Assembly: GCA_021464525.1 (NCBI GenBank)
Contig: JADRCO010001158.1
Coordinates: 1 to 21,922, forward strand
DNA from: Rhizophagus sp. LPA8_4_AMF
Lineage: Eukaryota; Glomeromycota; Glomeromycetes; Glomerales; Glomeraceae
Length of the DNA: 21,922 bases
Direction of reading: 5' to 3'
Shown here: in pieces, positions 10,501 through 21,074 of the stretch
Numbering within the stretch: the first letter of the stretch is position 1
Layout of the letters: each line of letters opens with the position of its first letter
The notes under the pieces: model-generated
The model's database searches: none
What the model saw: the letters and a program-made list of their open reading frames with translations, nothing else
What the model was told of the DNA's origin: nothing
Program-made: the position numbers and the translations under genes

Positions 10501-13500
10501 TAAGATATTCTTCGATAGCTTCTTTGAGGATTTTTGGCAAATCCGGCATAGTTACAGTATTTGTTTCAGAACTGTGTAATATAAGATAAATAAGAGAAGA
10601 TAGACTAATATCCTCGCGTGCACTAGGTTGAGTTGAAGGATTATGAATGAATGCTATGCGTACGTTTGATGATTCATCCTGGATGAATACTATTGTTAAT
10701 AAATATTTTTTTTTTTTAATTAACAATTAATATAATATTAACATATTACCAAATATTTCAAAGCTTCTAATCCTTGCTTAGCTCCATATTCACTGTCAAA
10801 ATTAGTTATAAGTAATAATGATATAGGTACTTCATTACCAACTTGTTTCGCTATAGATAATATAAAAATAATAAAATTTAATAAACGTATACTCACTATA
10901 AACTTTATGAAAAACGATAAATAAAGTATGTGAATTTACTTGAATAAATATATCTTATACTGTTTAGTTTTTCGCCGTTTTCTACTAAATTTATGACATT
11001 CAAGGGTTGTGAATCTGATACGAACACATGAGGGTTTCTTCTAGACGGGACTCTTGGTAAAGTCATAAAATATTCAAATACATTTGTATGATCAGAAATT
11101 TCACCAACGTACACCTATCATAAAAAGAGTACATATATATAAATTAATTTAATTTTATTTATTAAAATCAATTAATTTCTTATAAGAATACTTACTTTCT
11201 GCTGTATGAATCCAGTGTGTTCAGCAATAGTTTGAATCATATCTTTCTGATAATTCTATAAATAAAAAGATTTGTAAAACGAATTGTAAACAATAAGCAC
11301 TATAATAAATCAATCTATATCACATCGAATATATGCGTGAGATAGTAAAGTTATCTGTCCTTCAAAATTCATAAAATAAATTACTTACATCATCCATATC
11401 AAAATATTTTCCATTAATAAATAAAGCACCTTTTCCTTTTCCATCAGCATTTATTCTGAATTTTTTAATAAATTCTGTTGCGCCAAGAATCTGTTCTTCA
11501 AGCGAAGATTCAGTATCAGACTTGATAATATCGTCAAAAGATTTAACTGATGTTTTATCCTTAGGTGTTTGATCGTTAATAACTTTGTTGAATTGGTTTT
11601 CTGCAATTTTAACTATATTAGCTGAAGGTGAATTTTTCAACTCATTAAGAACCTGTAACAAAATAAAATAAAATTTTATTAAGAATTTAAAATCACATTA
11701 AAATTAAATATGGCTTAATTATAATTTTGTTATATAGCTAACCTGTGAGGAAAATTGCATGATTAAGGGCATTGTATACTGATCAATAAGGTAATAGAAT
11801 ATCTTCGCCATTATTATAGCTATAAAGGTAGAAAAAATTAAGTGACCTTTGCGAAATTTTAGGACAGGATTAATATTAATAATTACCACTTACATTCATT
11901 TTTCTCTTTAACAACAAGCGGCATAAGACCAAATCTGATTGGAATATTTCTTTCAATGAACAATTTAACTTCATTGATAACTTCAAGACTTTTCACAGAT
12001 GATAAATCAATAACGAATAATACATTAAACAAGTTTTTGCGTATATATCTCATATGTCCCGGATAAATTGGATGAAGGATCTAAATTATATAATATGTGT
12101 GTAAATATTAAAGTTCAATGAAAATATAAAATATAAAATAATAGTATACATCAAATATTCTAGGTGGCCAGTTCGAATATCTTTTATCTTTTTCTATATC
12201 GTTAAACCAAATTATAATATTTTGTTTTTCTGACTTGTCGCGAACATCGAAGATTCCTTTAATTAACTCTTGTGAAGATTTTACTTCCAATATAATAGGT
12301 GAAGCAAGCAATTCAACAGCTTGCCGTGAAGTCATATTAAGACTCATAAGTGACAACACATTTTGTCTTTCACGTCGAAGAAGTTTCAATAAACTGTTTT
12401 TTTTTTAAAAAAAAAAAAATATTATTATTTAGGATTTGATGATAAAATTTCATTAAGATGATATCCTTTCAGTCGACTCTTACCTGAATGGATCAACAGA
12501 ACTTGGGTCAACTGTTAGCCCATTAAGCCAAAAAGAATTGGATTCCAATCCAATATAATTTTGATTTATTTTGATTTCCTGTTTAAGCGATGAATTGAGA
12601 TTAAGCTGTGCGATATGATAAGAATATTTTGGTAAATTTTGTGACAAATGTGCAAGAGTCGACAAAGGATTTTTTGAAGAAATAATGAACTGAGTAGCTT
12701 TTAAGCCAAGTTCTTCATATAAAAAAATATTATGTAAGTAAAATACTCATTACCAGATTATTCAATTGAAAAAAAAAAACTCATTAAATACCTTTAATTG
12801 CACTAGTTGTAAGTGGTTTAATCTCGGATATATTTTCATCAAATAAATGCTCGCTTAACTTTTCTCTGTGTGAATTATTATAAGATTCAGAGTTTTCATT
12901 TTCCCTTTCATTATGATCATCTATCATACAAGGATTATATTAAACAAAATTTTGCATGTTTTTGATTATTTGCAAACATCAAACCCCTACCAGTTTCGAC
13001 TTTACGATCATCAATTACAATGTAATCAGTTTTCTTTAATGCTAATTCCACTCCATATCCAGCAAGATGTAAAGAATTTCGACTACCCTTGGGAGGTTTA
13101 TATCGTAAAACATACTCGACTTCTTCCCTATCAACCAAATCGGCTATAAATTGATGAAAAGGTACAAAACTTGGTGAAATTACGTCAGCATATAATATAA
13201 TCAATGGTTTTGTGGTTTCTGCATTGGAAGATAAAATATGATCAAATGACAAAAGTTTTGGATGTTGATCGGAACTATTAAGCATGATCAAATATGATAT
13301 TAATATAAAATATAAAATATATAACTTATCACAATCATATAAAAATAATAATTGTTACCTATTAAGAAGTTTATCAAATTTTCCGGTCTTGCTAATTCCG
13401 GTCAGTTTTTTAAAAATTTCGACATTACAAGCTTGATGACCATACCAATCAACCCAAACGTCACATTCGGGATTGAAATTAATATCAGGCTCATGTTTGC

Positions 13501-13984
13501 TTGGCACTACGGTCGTGTTGTAATAATGGTAATAAGCTTGAATCGCTGGAGCAGTCGTATGAAGCGAAAGAGAGAATTCGAGAATTGATATTGACGTTGG
13601 TGTTGATAAATACTGCTTTGATTCGATAACATCGAGTGCCGTATTATACATTTCATGATAAGTTAATTCGGAAGAAAATAATCCTAGGTTTATAAATTCA
13701 TTTATAAGTGGATAATATGCTGTAGAATTCTCTACAGAAACAGATTCTCTTTAAATTAAAACAAGTTAATTATTATAAATATGTTGTGATAATAAAATTT
13801 TGTACTCAAATACAATTAATTAATTTAATACATACATTATTTCGAGTAATAAATGAGGAGCATCCCAAGAAGTTTTTAACCATGTTTGAACGGGTGGCGT
13901 TTCCGCTTTAGAAACTATAAATATTATACAAAATAAATATGACACCAATAATAAGGTGTTATACTTTAATTTTTTTAATACCAT
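7502..13984 (-). CDS. UGGT: UDP-glucose:glycoprotein glucosyltransferase (ER folding sensor)
   Basis: UGGT senses misfolded glycoproteins in the ER lumen and adds glucose from UDP-glucose to their N-glycans, so that calnexin/calreticulin rebind them. I rebuilt 23 exons (minus strand): 13984-13836, 13748-13359, 13274-12991, 12920-12792, 12712-12484, 12393-12150, 12080-11894, 11819-11743, 11652-11389, 11255-11196, 11114-10940, 10850-10750, 10678-10286, 10205-10069, 10003-9866, 9791-9692, 9623-9493, 9423-8848, 8768-8597, 8530-8421, 8350-8117, 8051-7820, 7723-7502. They sum to 4734 nt, or 1577 residues, normal for the family. A signal peptide (residues 1-27, cleavage after SKA) precedes [13 protein letters not shown]. 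Family blocks follow: [56 protein letters not shown] and [10 protein letters not shown]. The GT24 domain (about 1255-1540) carries [23 protein letters not shown] with the metal-binding DAD at 1370-1372, and [10 protein letters not shown]. The tail HEEL is an HDEL-like ER-retrieval signal. The intact DAD argues for an active enzyme, unlike yeast Kre5. The intron after 8421 has an unusual GTGATT donor. Confidence 0.95.
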
Positions 13985-14588
13985 TTAAAAAAAGGAATAA
14001 AAAAGATTTCGAGTTTTAACTTTCAGATCGACATTATCATATATAAAATTGTTACGGAATTCACATTCACGTGACTCGTGACTCGTGACACGCAGTGTGG
14101 CTCGTAAAGTAAAGTATAATTGTTGATTTGTGATAATATTCAGATAAAAACTTATGATTTCAGCTAGAATTATGATTGTACAGTTTTCAATGGCAGTTCA
14201 AAAAACGCAAGGAAATATTATTTCTATATAAAATTAACCATATTTTAGTTGAAGTTTCAGCGTAAACGACATGAATGTCGATCATATCGTTCCTTCGCGT
14301 CACGTGATAGTTATTTCTATGGTTCGAAAAAAAGTTCACTAAAATCTTGAACCTAACTTCAACAGTATGATGTATCTCCATGACAAATTAAAGTAAAAAC
14401 TCCTATAAACCAAATAGCCATGATCATTAATTCGTACAGATATAGTTTCACACATTTTATAACACTACAGAATTAGATTAGGTGTGAAAACTACACCAAC
14501 GCAAGTGTAATTATTTTATTTCTATTTATGATTTTTTTTCAACATTTTAATTCCGACAATCTTAAATTAAGATATTTTGTTGATTGGA
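13985..14588. other. Upstream region of UGGT
   Basis: Intergenic. It holds the UGGT promoter and 5' leader, which run leftward. A second E-box, CACGTG, is at 14301-14306. A 64-codon minus-strand frame at 14381-14187 has no recognisable protein and I do not call it a gene. Confidence 0.5.
14068..14096 (-). promoter_or_regulatory. CGTGAC repeat cluster with UPRE-like site upstream of UGGT
   Basis: About 85-110 bp upstream of the UGGT start codon lie an E-box CACGTG (14068-14073) and three 7-bp units CGTGACT, CGTGACT, CGTGACA (14070-14090). Read on the gene's strand, 14096-14087 is ACTGCGTGTC, one base off the ACAGCGTGTC core of the yeast KAR2 unfolded-protein-response element. UGGT genes are stress-induced in several eukaryotes, so a bZIP (Hac1-like) site here is plausible, but this is inference from one short match. 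Confidence 0.4.
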
Positions 14589-14596
14589 TTGATAAT

Positions 14597-14765
14597 TAGT
14601 GCTTCGATCCGGATAAAATCTTAAATATTTTAAATGGCATTATTGCCGAAAAAAAGATCGTATCGGCCAGAATATTTAATATATTATGAATCAAAAAATT
14701 GATAGTTTTAACCGAAACGGATACCGGATAAAAACCGGATAAAACCGCTTCGGATCGAAGCACTA
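14597..14765. mobile_element. hAT-type MITE with 8-bp target duplication
   Basis: A 169-bp element with perfect 15-bp terminal inverted repeats, TAGTGCTTCGATCCG at the left and CGGATCGAAGCACTA at the right. It is flanked on both sides by the identical 8-mer TTGATAAT (14589-14596 and 14766-14773). Ends of the form TAGNG and an 8-bp target duplication are diagnostic for hAT transposons. The interior has no coding capacity but repeats a CCGGATAAAA motif several times (near 14609, 14723 and 14734), which may be subterminal transposase-binding repeats. The unchanged target duplication points to a recent insertion. Confidence 0.9.
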
Positions 14766-14773
14766 TTGATAAT

Positions 14774-15945
14774 AATGAAAGAAAAAGGGTTAAAAGGTAC
14801 AAGTACACAACATTTGTATTGTTGCGACAAATATCGAATGACTAGATTATCGGAGAAATCATAACTAAAATAAGTGAGTAACATCATTCATTTAATTTGA
14901 GCACTGAGCAGGAGAGGCAGAGTACAATGTTGAACAATACCATAAAAGAGGAACAAAATTACAATGAATTCTTTCTTTTTTGTCTGTTATTTTCTCTCTT
15001 CTTAAATGTATTTTTTCGTATCTTGGATGAAATATACTATGTATTTTCTGTCATAAAAATATCTTTTATAAAATATTGTAGGTGTTTTTTTTTTATACGA
15101 AACAATAATAATTTCGCGATTCTACTCTATCCATTATTGGAAAATTTTATAATCATACCGAGTTAATGTATTTTCTAATTATGTAATTGTATGTACGTTT
15201 AAAATAGGAAGAACAATGAAAATAGAGACACAAGAAATTTTATCGCATTAATTATCACATTCTAATTAATTATAATAATTATATATTGTGCATTATCGTG
15301 ACAAATAAACCTGATGAATCAAAAAGCGATACAAGATTTCAACTTTATTTACCTTATTAGCCTTAATAGCCGCAGAAAAGTCAAAATACATGACTATTTC
15401 TAGAAATTTTAAAATAAAGTAACATTTCACGAAAAAGTAGGCGTTTTTTTTTTCAAGCGGAATTGATTACGATAGTATTACGATGCAATAATGTCTAGGA
15501 GAAAGATCATCATTTAGCATTCGGATTTATATGACCTATATGGCCGTGGTTTTTATGTAGTGTTGTTTTTGTTTATTGTTTTACGTGGTTATTAGAGTTG
15601 CATTGTGTAATAGTAGTTGGCATTCAAGTTATGTATGCATGTTTGTAGTTAGTAATTATAAAATTAGGCCACGTCGTGGTTTTTTTTTGGTTATCTGATA
15701 ATAATTATCGCTTTCATAGTAAAAATAATTTTTACTTTTAAAATATTTTTCAAATTATTATTCCTATATATCTGTAAATTTATATAATTTCATTCTTAAA
15801 TATCATCCATTTCCTTTATACATAATTAATAATGGCTTTATTCTTCTCTATAGTGGGGGGGTATGCAAAAAGACTTTTCCATGTCAAAAAAGTTTTTAGA
15901 TAGTATCATATCCGATTTTGAAACATCAAAATATAATCGTGATTT
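14774..15945. other. Intergenic and 5' region of the pseudokinase gene
   Basis: No intact gene seen. A frame at 14897-15166 starts at a TTG codon (its first ATG is 14927) and becomes a hydrophobic, low-complexity peptide typical of translated A+T-rich DNA. The last 150 bases before 15946 form the presumed leader of the downstream gene. They include two ATGs (15863 and 15881) in a different frame. Confidence 0.5.
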
Positions 15946-18149
15946 ATGCCCAGGAGGATTAAAAGTTGTACGAATCCCAATACTCCATCTCCGAGTCCAA
16001 ACGTACCTCGTGATGATTTTATGAACTATGTTGAGAATAGCAAAGAATTACAAAGACTTGGAGATTGTTTGTGGAAACTTTCAGCTTTCACAAATTACGT
16101 GTTCACCAATAGTGTTAATACCTATGAGGTATAATATTCCTTTTATTTTATTTGATTGGTAATGATCGACAGAGACAAGTTGGATAACAGAAATCCTTTC
16201 CGGTATATATATATATTATTAATATATTCTTAAAATATATTATTATATAGGAAAGAGAGAAATTTGAAAAGTTAATCGAAGAATTAGAAATTAAAACGAC
16301 TGAATTTCAAAATATTATCATAGATTGGAAATTAAAGCGTTCAAGATGGAGCAACGCGATAAAGAAAAAGATCAAAGCACTTGGAAAATTTTCTTCAACT
16401 CTTAAACAAAAATCATTAGATGCAATGGTCAAAGATTCATTAAACTTAAAGATTCCAATTGAGCGCATTAAAGTTTCATATAATTTTAATGGTCTTCAAA
16501 CTTTTGATACTTGTGCTGCTGAAGTTAACCCTATATTTAGAGGTAATAGAAATCACATTAAGCTTTGTTGGTATGAAGGTACTAGAAGAGTTGCTGAGAA
16601 AAAAGTGGGAAATTTTAGTGTTAATGATGAACAATATAAAGAGATGATAAGAGAAATTAAATTTATGAAAGATTTAAGTTCTTGTAATAATATATTGACA
16701 ATGTAAGTATTTAAATCGTTACATTTCTATTTTAAATTTTATTTTTTTTATTAATTATTTTCTATTTAGATTTGGATATTGTCAACGTCCATCTGGTTTT
16801 TCCATTATTTCACGATGGGAAGATTACAACCTACAAACTTATCTCGCTGAAAATAAAGACCTTGACTGGATCGAAAAATTATCAATTGCTCGAGGAATTG
16901 CTAATGCACTGAATTATTGTCATAAAAAAGACATATTACATTATGATATTAGAACGTTAGTATAACATCCCTTCGTCACGTGTTTATGTATTTTATTCCG
17001 ATTTCTAAAAAAAATTATCATTATTATTGTCAATTATTATTTATAAAGAGAGAACATATTATTGAATCAGCATTTTGAACCCAGACTATATAATTTTCGA
17101 ATCGATAAAAAATCTACTGCGCCACTTGATGTAAGGTAATAAATCTGCTCTGTGCTCGTGACAAAAATTAAAAAAAATTCAATCATTTTTTTATTATTAT
17201 TACAGATATAATTCACCAGAAAGGATTAGAGGTGAAAGATATACTAAAGCTAGTGAAATATATAGGTAATTAATTATTAATATGTTCAGTATTTAATTAT
17301 AATTTTTAATAACCATAAATCTATTTTTATAGTTTCGCAATGGTCTTGTGGGAAATTCAACATCATGAGTTACCTTATAAAAAACAAACATCTGAGGAAA
17401 TTTCCGAAAAAATTCTTAAAGGCGAATATCCTCCACAAAAACCTATACACGGAACTCCTGTAGAATTCCAAAATATTATCGAAAGAGCATGGGCTCATGA
17501 TCCAGAAGAACGTTCCAACATGGAGAAATTGTATAATAGACTTGACATATTAGATTACAGAAATTTACTAGTTCAAAATGTTGGGTTGATTAGTTATAAC
17601 AAAGAGAAAGAATCTATTGATGACAATTCAACAGAAGGTTTAAAGTCCCCAAAAATTATTGGAAAAATACCAGACATTTCAAGGGGAATTAAATACCATC
17701 AAAATAAGCAATATAAGAAGGCATGGAAAATATTTGAGGAATATGAAAGTAAATCGAATGATATTGATGGAAAATATTGGGTGGGATATTATTATCTTAA
17801 AGGTTGGCATGAAGGTACAAAGGGTACACCAAACTCAAGAGCTAGTGTGTCATTTTTGAAGTTAGCAGCTGAATCCGGACATGCAGATGCACAATATTAT
17901 TATGCTTTAGCGATAATAAATTATGGTGTGGCAGCAAAAGAACATCGTGACAAAGATAGAACTAAAATTGCGCTTGATTATTTAAAAAGCTCAGCGAAAC
18001 AAGATCATCCTGATGCTTTAAAAATGCTTGGAGAGATAATTAATAAAGGGCAATATCCGCGGTATGGACTAAGCAAGGATGTTATGATAGGTAAAGCTAT
18101 GATCGAGAAATCACGTAATTTAAGAATCAGAAGTTTTTATGGTTTTTGA
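15946..18149 (+). CDS. MLKL-like pseudokinase with helical N-terminus and Sel1-like repeats
   Basis: Six exons: 15946-16128, 16251-16702, 16770-16955, 17049-17135, 17206-17265, 17333-18149. They sum to 1785 nt, or 594 residues, with all phases agreeing. Residues about 24-118 are predicted helical and charged (NSKELQRLGDCLWKL, EREKFEKLIEELEIK), which could be a four-helix/HeLo-type bundle. Residues about 129-398 form a protein-kinase fold. There is no glycine-rich loop, the lysine strand reads VAEKKV (175-180), the catalytic loop is HYDIRTEN (269-276) instead of HRD, the DFG position is NFR (289-291), and the F-helix reads SEIYSFAMVLWEI. Loss of DFG and the loop predicts a pseudokinase. IFGYC, SEIYSF..VLWEI and AHDP recall MLKL. 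Residues about 440-575 hold Sel1-like repeats (AAESGHADAQYYYAL; SAKQDHPDALKMLGE), which usually bind partner proteins. The start is uncertain because upstream ATGs exist in another frame. A plain degenerate TKL-Sel1 kinase is the alternative reading. Confidence 0.85.
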
Positions 18150-18480
18150 TGAAAAATATTAATTTAATAGTTAATTTATTTTTTGTTTGTGTATGAATGT
18201 AATTCATAATATAAAAGACTACCTAATCAGTTATTACGTATGTATTACATTATTGCTTTCTGCCAATCGGCCAATCAAAATAAAAAATATTTATTTTGTG
18301 AATGATTGTGAATGTGAAAAGGGTCACATTTATTGACACACGAGAACACACGTGTTTAACAAGTATAAAGTACATCATTTTCAGTCGAGTTTTAGACGCA
18401 CAATTTTTTTTATTTCTCTCAAGTTTCGGGTTAATCCAAGTCAATCCACAATCATAGTCAGTTTTATTTTCTCTAATAAA
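18150..18480. other. Intergenic between pseudokinase and sfr1-like genes
   Basis: It contains the 3' flank of the upstream gene and the promoter/leader of the downstream one, both read on the plus strand. There is no gene of its own. A palindromic ACACGTGT lies at 18349-18356. The sfr1 frame is open upstream of its ATG (from about 18352), but the ATG at 18481, in the context AAAATGG, is the better start. Confidence 0.5.
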
Positions 18481-19608
18481 ATGGTGTCGAAGCAATCGAA
18501 CGGATTTAAAGTACCTTCGCTGACGGGTATGGCATTTCACGTACTTCTTCGTATTTCAAACTCTGAAGATTGGCACGCTTGGTCAAAACAAGATCTTATT
18601 GATATAATTTGTTCAAAGAACAAGAGTGATTTGGTAATATAATATTATTCTTACATAAAAGCAAATTGCAAACTTGTATTTCGTCCACCTATATTGAACA
18701 TATTTTAAAAAAAATTAGACAAAGGATCGACGCAACGCACAAGAATTAATTGACCGGTTGGTCAAAAAAGGTATAATAAATTTATTATCAACGCGTACAG
18801 ATAGCAAGAATCAAGAAATTACAATATATTGGATTAGAAAAAATTTGGAAAAATTATCTATACAAGAATCAAGACAGAATTCAGAACTGACACCAAAATC
18901 TGAACTTAGTGCAAAACGACGTTCAATGGCATCTATAATAAGCAAGGCGCAGTCAAAGTTGAATTCGCCTTTGACTACAAGTACGGCACGTAGTTCTTCG
19001 ACGCAAAGTCCATTGAAAAGAAAATCTTCTTTACCGTTATCCGCATCAGTCAAAAGGCCAAAATTCAAGTCACCTTTATCTCGTGAATCGCATAATCCAG
19101 AAATTAAGGCATTATTGGACCAGAAGCGAGAATTAGAAAAAGAAATTGCCAAAGTTGAAGAAAATATCAGGAAGATTAAATTAGTATTGAAATATCAAGA
19201 GACGGTAAATATAGTATATTAACTTAGTAGTAATAGTTTCAATTTACATAATTGTTGTACTAAATTATTTCATTAAAGAATGAAGGCAATAATATTGGAC
19301 AACTAATTAAGAAATGGCGTCGAGCAAGTCAGGAGACTGCAGAATATTTATTTTCAAAAATTCCGAAAGAAAAATCCTTTTTAGAAGAGGCAGGGTTCTC
19401 GAATGCTTGGGGTAATTGGGGATGGGATGAAGAGGATCAACAAAAGCATATTGTAAGTTATTCGGATGGTGAGGAGGAGGATTATAATGAATCATCTAAT
19501 CAGAAAAACGAACTTGAACAACGTACCATGAAATCAATGCTTTTACGAATGGGAATTGATTTAAAGTTGATCAGATGGAATGAAGATGATGAATGTTTCG
19601 AAGATTAA
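18481..19608 (+). CDS. sfr1: Sfr1/Mei5-type Swi5-dependent recombination accessory protein
   Basis: Sfr1 pairs with Swi5 to stabilise Rad51/Dmc1 filaments and stimulate strand exchange in the nucleus. Three exons, 18481-18633, 18719-19204 and 19279-19608, give 969 nt, or 322 residues, with phase-0 junctions. The C-terminal half is diagnostic: a coiled coil (residues about 179-211, LLDQKRELEKEIAKVEENI and RKIKLVLKYQE), then LIKKWRRASQETAEYLF, an acidic stretch and MLLRMGIDLKLIRWNEDDE, matching the conserved Sfr1/Mei5 end as I know it. Residues about 104-177 form a basic Ser/Pro linker with three SPL sites, one (SPLK) a full CDK consensus. Residues about 13-92 look like a compact winged helix (AFHVLLRIS, SKQDLIDIICSK, AQELIDRLVKKGIINLL, then a beta wing ending ITIYWI), where other Sfr1 proteins are largely disordered. 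A GTAAGT inside exon 3 (19453) with CAG at 19503 would remove 17 codons in frame, but the segment is purine-rich and I keep it as exon. It converges on the next gene with a 207-bp gap. Confidence 0.85.
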
Positions 19609-19815
19609 AAGAAAGATCGTTTTAGTATATACATTATGAAGAAAACTAATATAATATGAAATCATGATTAATATAAACAATTCTTATTTTATATTTTAAT
19701 ATTTTATTCATATTAATTTATATGATATGCGTGTGTGTGTTTTTTATACAAACTAATAGTCTGTAATATGTTGAAATGTTTTTTCCTTTAAATTAATTAT
19801 TAATATTTTCAATTG
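19609..19815. other. Convergent 3' flanks of sfr1 and TVP38
   Basis: A 207-bp A+T-rich spacer between two stop codons of opposing genes. It contains a short GTGTGTGTGT run at about 19731-19741 and T/A tracts. Both 3' untranslated regions probably lie here and may overlap. No terminator-like hairpin is evident. Confidence 0.5.
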
Positions 19816-21074
19816 TTATTGCAACTTTCCACGTTCATTAACTTCATCAACTACTAATTCATCAGTATATATTTCCGAAGAATCAATTTCACTTAAATCA
19901 AGTCTATCAAGACTACCACTACCACTTTCTTCCATATGTATTAATCTTTTAACAGCGGCAGCATTTACGGATGCATTCATTTTCCTATAAATATACCAAG
20001 CTGCAAAGAATAACAATACACTACCAACAGCTAATGTAACATAATTAATTGTACGAGAAGTTGAGTCCATTTCTTCAGTTAAATTACGAAATCTCGAACC
20101 AATGAATATATATATTAATAATTTTGGTAAGCTTAATGCTGTAGCTAAAAAGAATTTCCAAAAACTAACGGTTTGAATTGTACCAAAAAATGCATTTGAC
20201 CAGGGAAATGGGAATGGGCTCAATCTTATTAAAAATATTATCTAATAAAAAAAAAGTTTTTATGGTAAGTGGATGTTGTTTGAATTTAATTGGATTTAAT
20301 TATTATTTTAATTTTTAACTACCTTGAATCCACCTTCTTCTATAGCAAGTGCTAATTTTTGAAAATTACTTTTCTTTTTTGTGAGCTTTCTAGCATAGCC
20401 AAGACATATTGATCGACAAATGCTATTATTCAAACGAATTATGTTAACTTGAAATAGAACTAATTTCATATATATTTTTTTTCTTTAGCGAGATAAACTT
20501 ACAAAAAGCTAAAAGATGCACCAAGCAAAGCAAAAATGTATGCTGGAGCGAATCCAAGTGGGAATCCGTATATGAATCCACATATAAATATCATAGATCC
20601 ATACCTATAAAAACTCAAACATTAAAAATAAAAATTTTGATCAAAATAAAACAATTATCTTAATGAAAATACCCTGGAATTGGTGGAATACTTGAAGCGA
20701 TTATTATTCCTCCGATAATTAAATATCCAAATTTTAGATCACGTATTTCTTCTGCTATCGGAGCTAAAGCTATTAAAAGAATATGTATATAATATTACGT
20801 CAAGTTTAAATAAAAATTTTTAATTAAGCGTCTATATATTGAATTTATTTAAATTTTTATTTTTATTTTTTCCAAGATGCTTACTATAAAAATATTTATT
20901 ATGAATATTTTGACCATCGTATATTATATTATTATTAACCAAATTACCTCTCATTATTGGTTTCTCAAATATAAAGAATAATATAGTCAAAACAATGACT
21001 ATTATTGATGTCAACAATAAAGTTAATTTTTTTCTTCGTGGCATTTCTCGAAAAAATTCAATGATATTTGACAT
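19816..21074 (-). CDS. TVP38: TVP38/TMEM64 family membrane protein (DedA/SNARE-associated domain)
   Basis: Multi-pass Golgi/endosomal membrane protein of the VTT (DedA/TMEM41/TMEM64) superfamily. Relatives affect lipid distribution across membranes and vesicle traffic, but the exact role of Tvp38 is unsettled. Five minus-strand exons, 21074-20948, 20769-20673, 20604-20503, 20422-20323 and 20241-19816, sum to 852 nt, or 283 residues. Residues 17-36 form a first membrane helix after a basic start (MPRRKK). The domain core is PPIPGYG (71-77), GFIYGFPLGFAPAYIFALLG (84-103), EEGGFKIIFLIRLSPFPF (about 137-154), and further helices including FWKFFLATALSLPKLLIYIF and YVTLAVGSVLLFFAAWYIY. The C-terminal tail is acidic and Ser-rich (LDLSEIDSSEIYTDELVVDE), presumably cytosolic. 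The exon 4 start at 20422 was chosen because nearer AGs (as at 20448 and 20461) put a stop in frame, while this one gives the expected FFICR..CLGYARKL. Confidence 0.88.

Noticed and set aside
14187-14381. 64-codon minus-strand frame upstream of UGGT
   Set aside because: It has an ATG, but no homology, no splice partners and no coding signature; could only be an upstream frame if the UGGT leader is long.
14596-14808. 70-codon minus-strand frame
   Set aside because: Lies across the hAT MITE, whose ends and target duplication explain the sequence.
14897-15166. 89-codon plus-strand frame with hydrophobic C-terminus
   Set aside because: TTG start, low-complexity Phe/Ile/Asn composition expected from A+T-rich DNA, no family resemblance.
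18250-18540. 96-codon minus-strand frame
   Set aside because: Antisense to the sfr1 promoter and first exon, with no recognisable product.
18789-18796. ACGCGT MluI-type cell-cycle box near sfr1
   Set aside because: It lies inside coding exon 2, not in the promoter.
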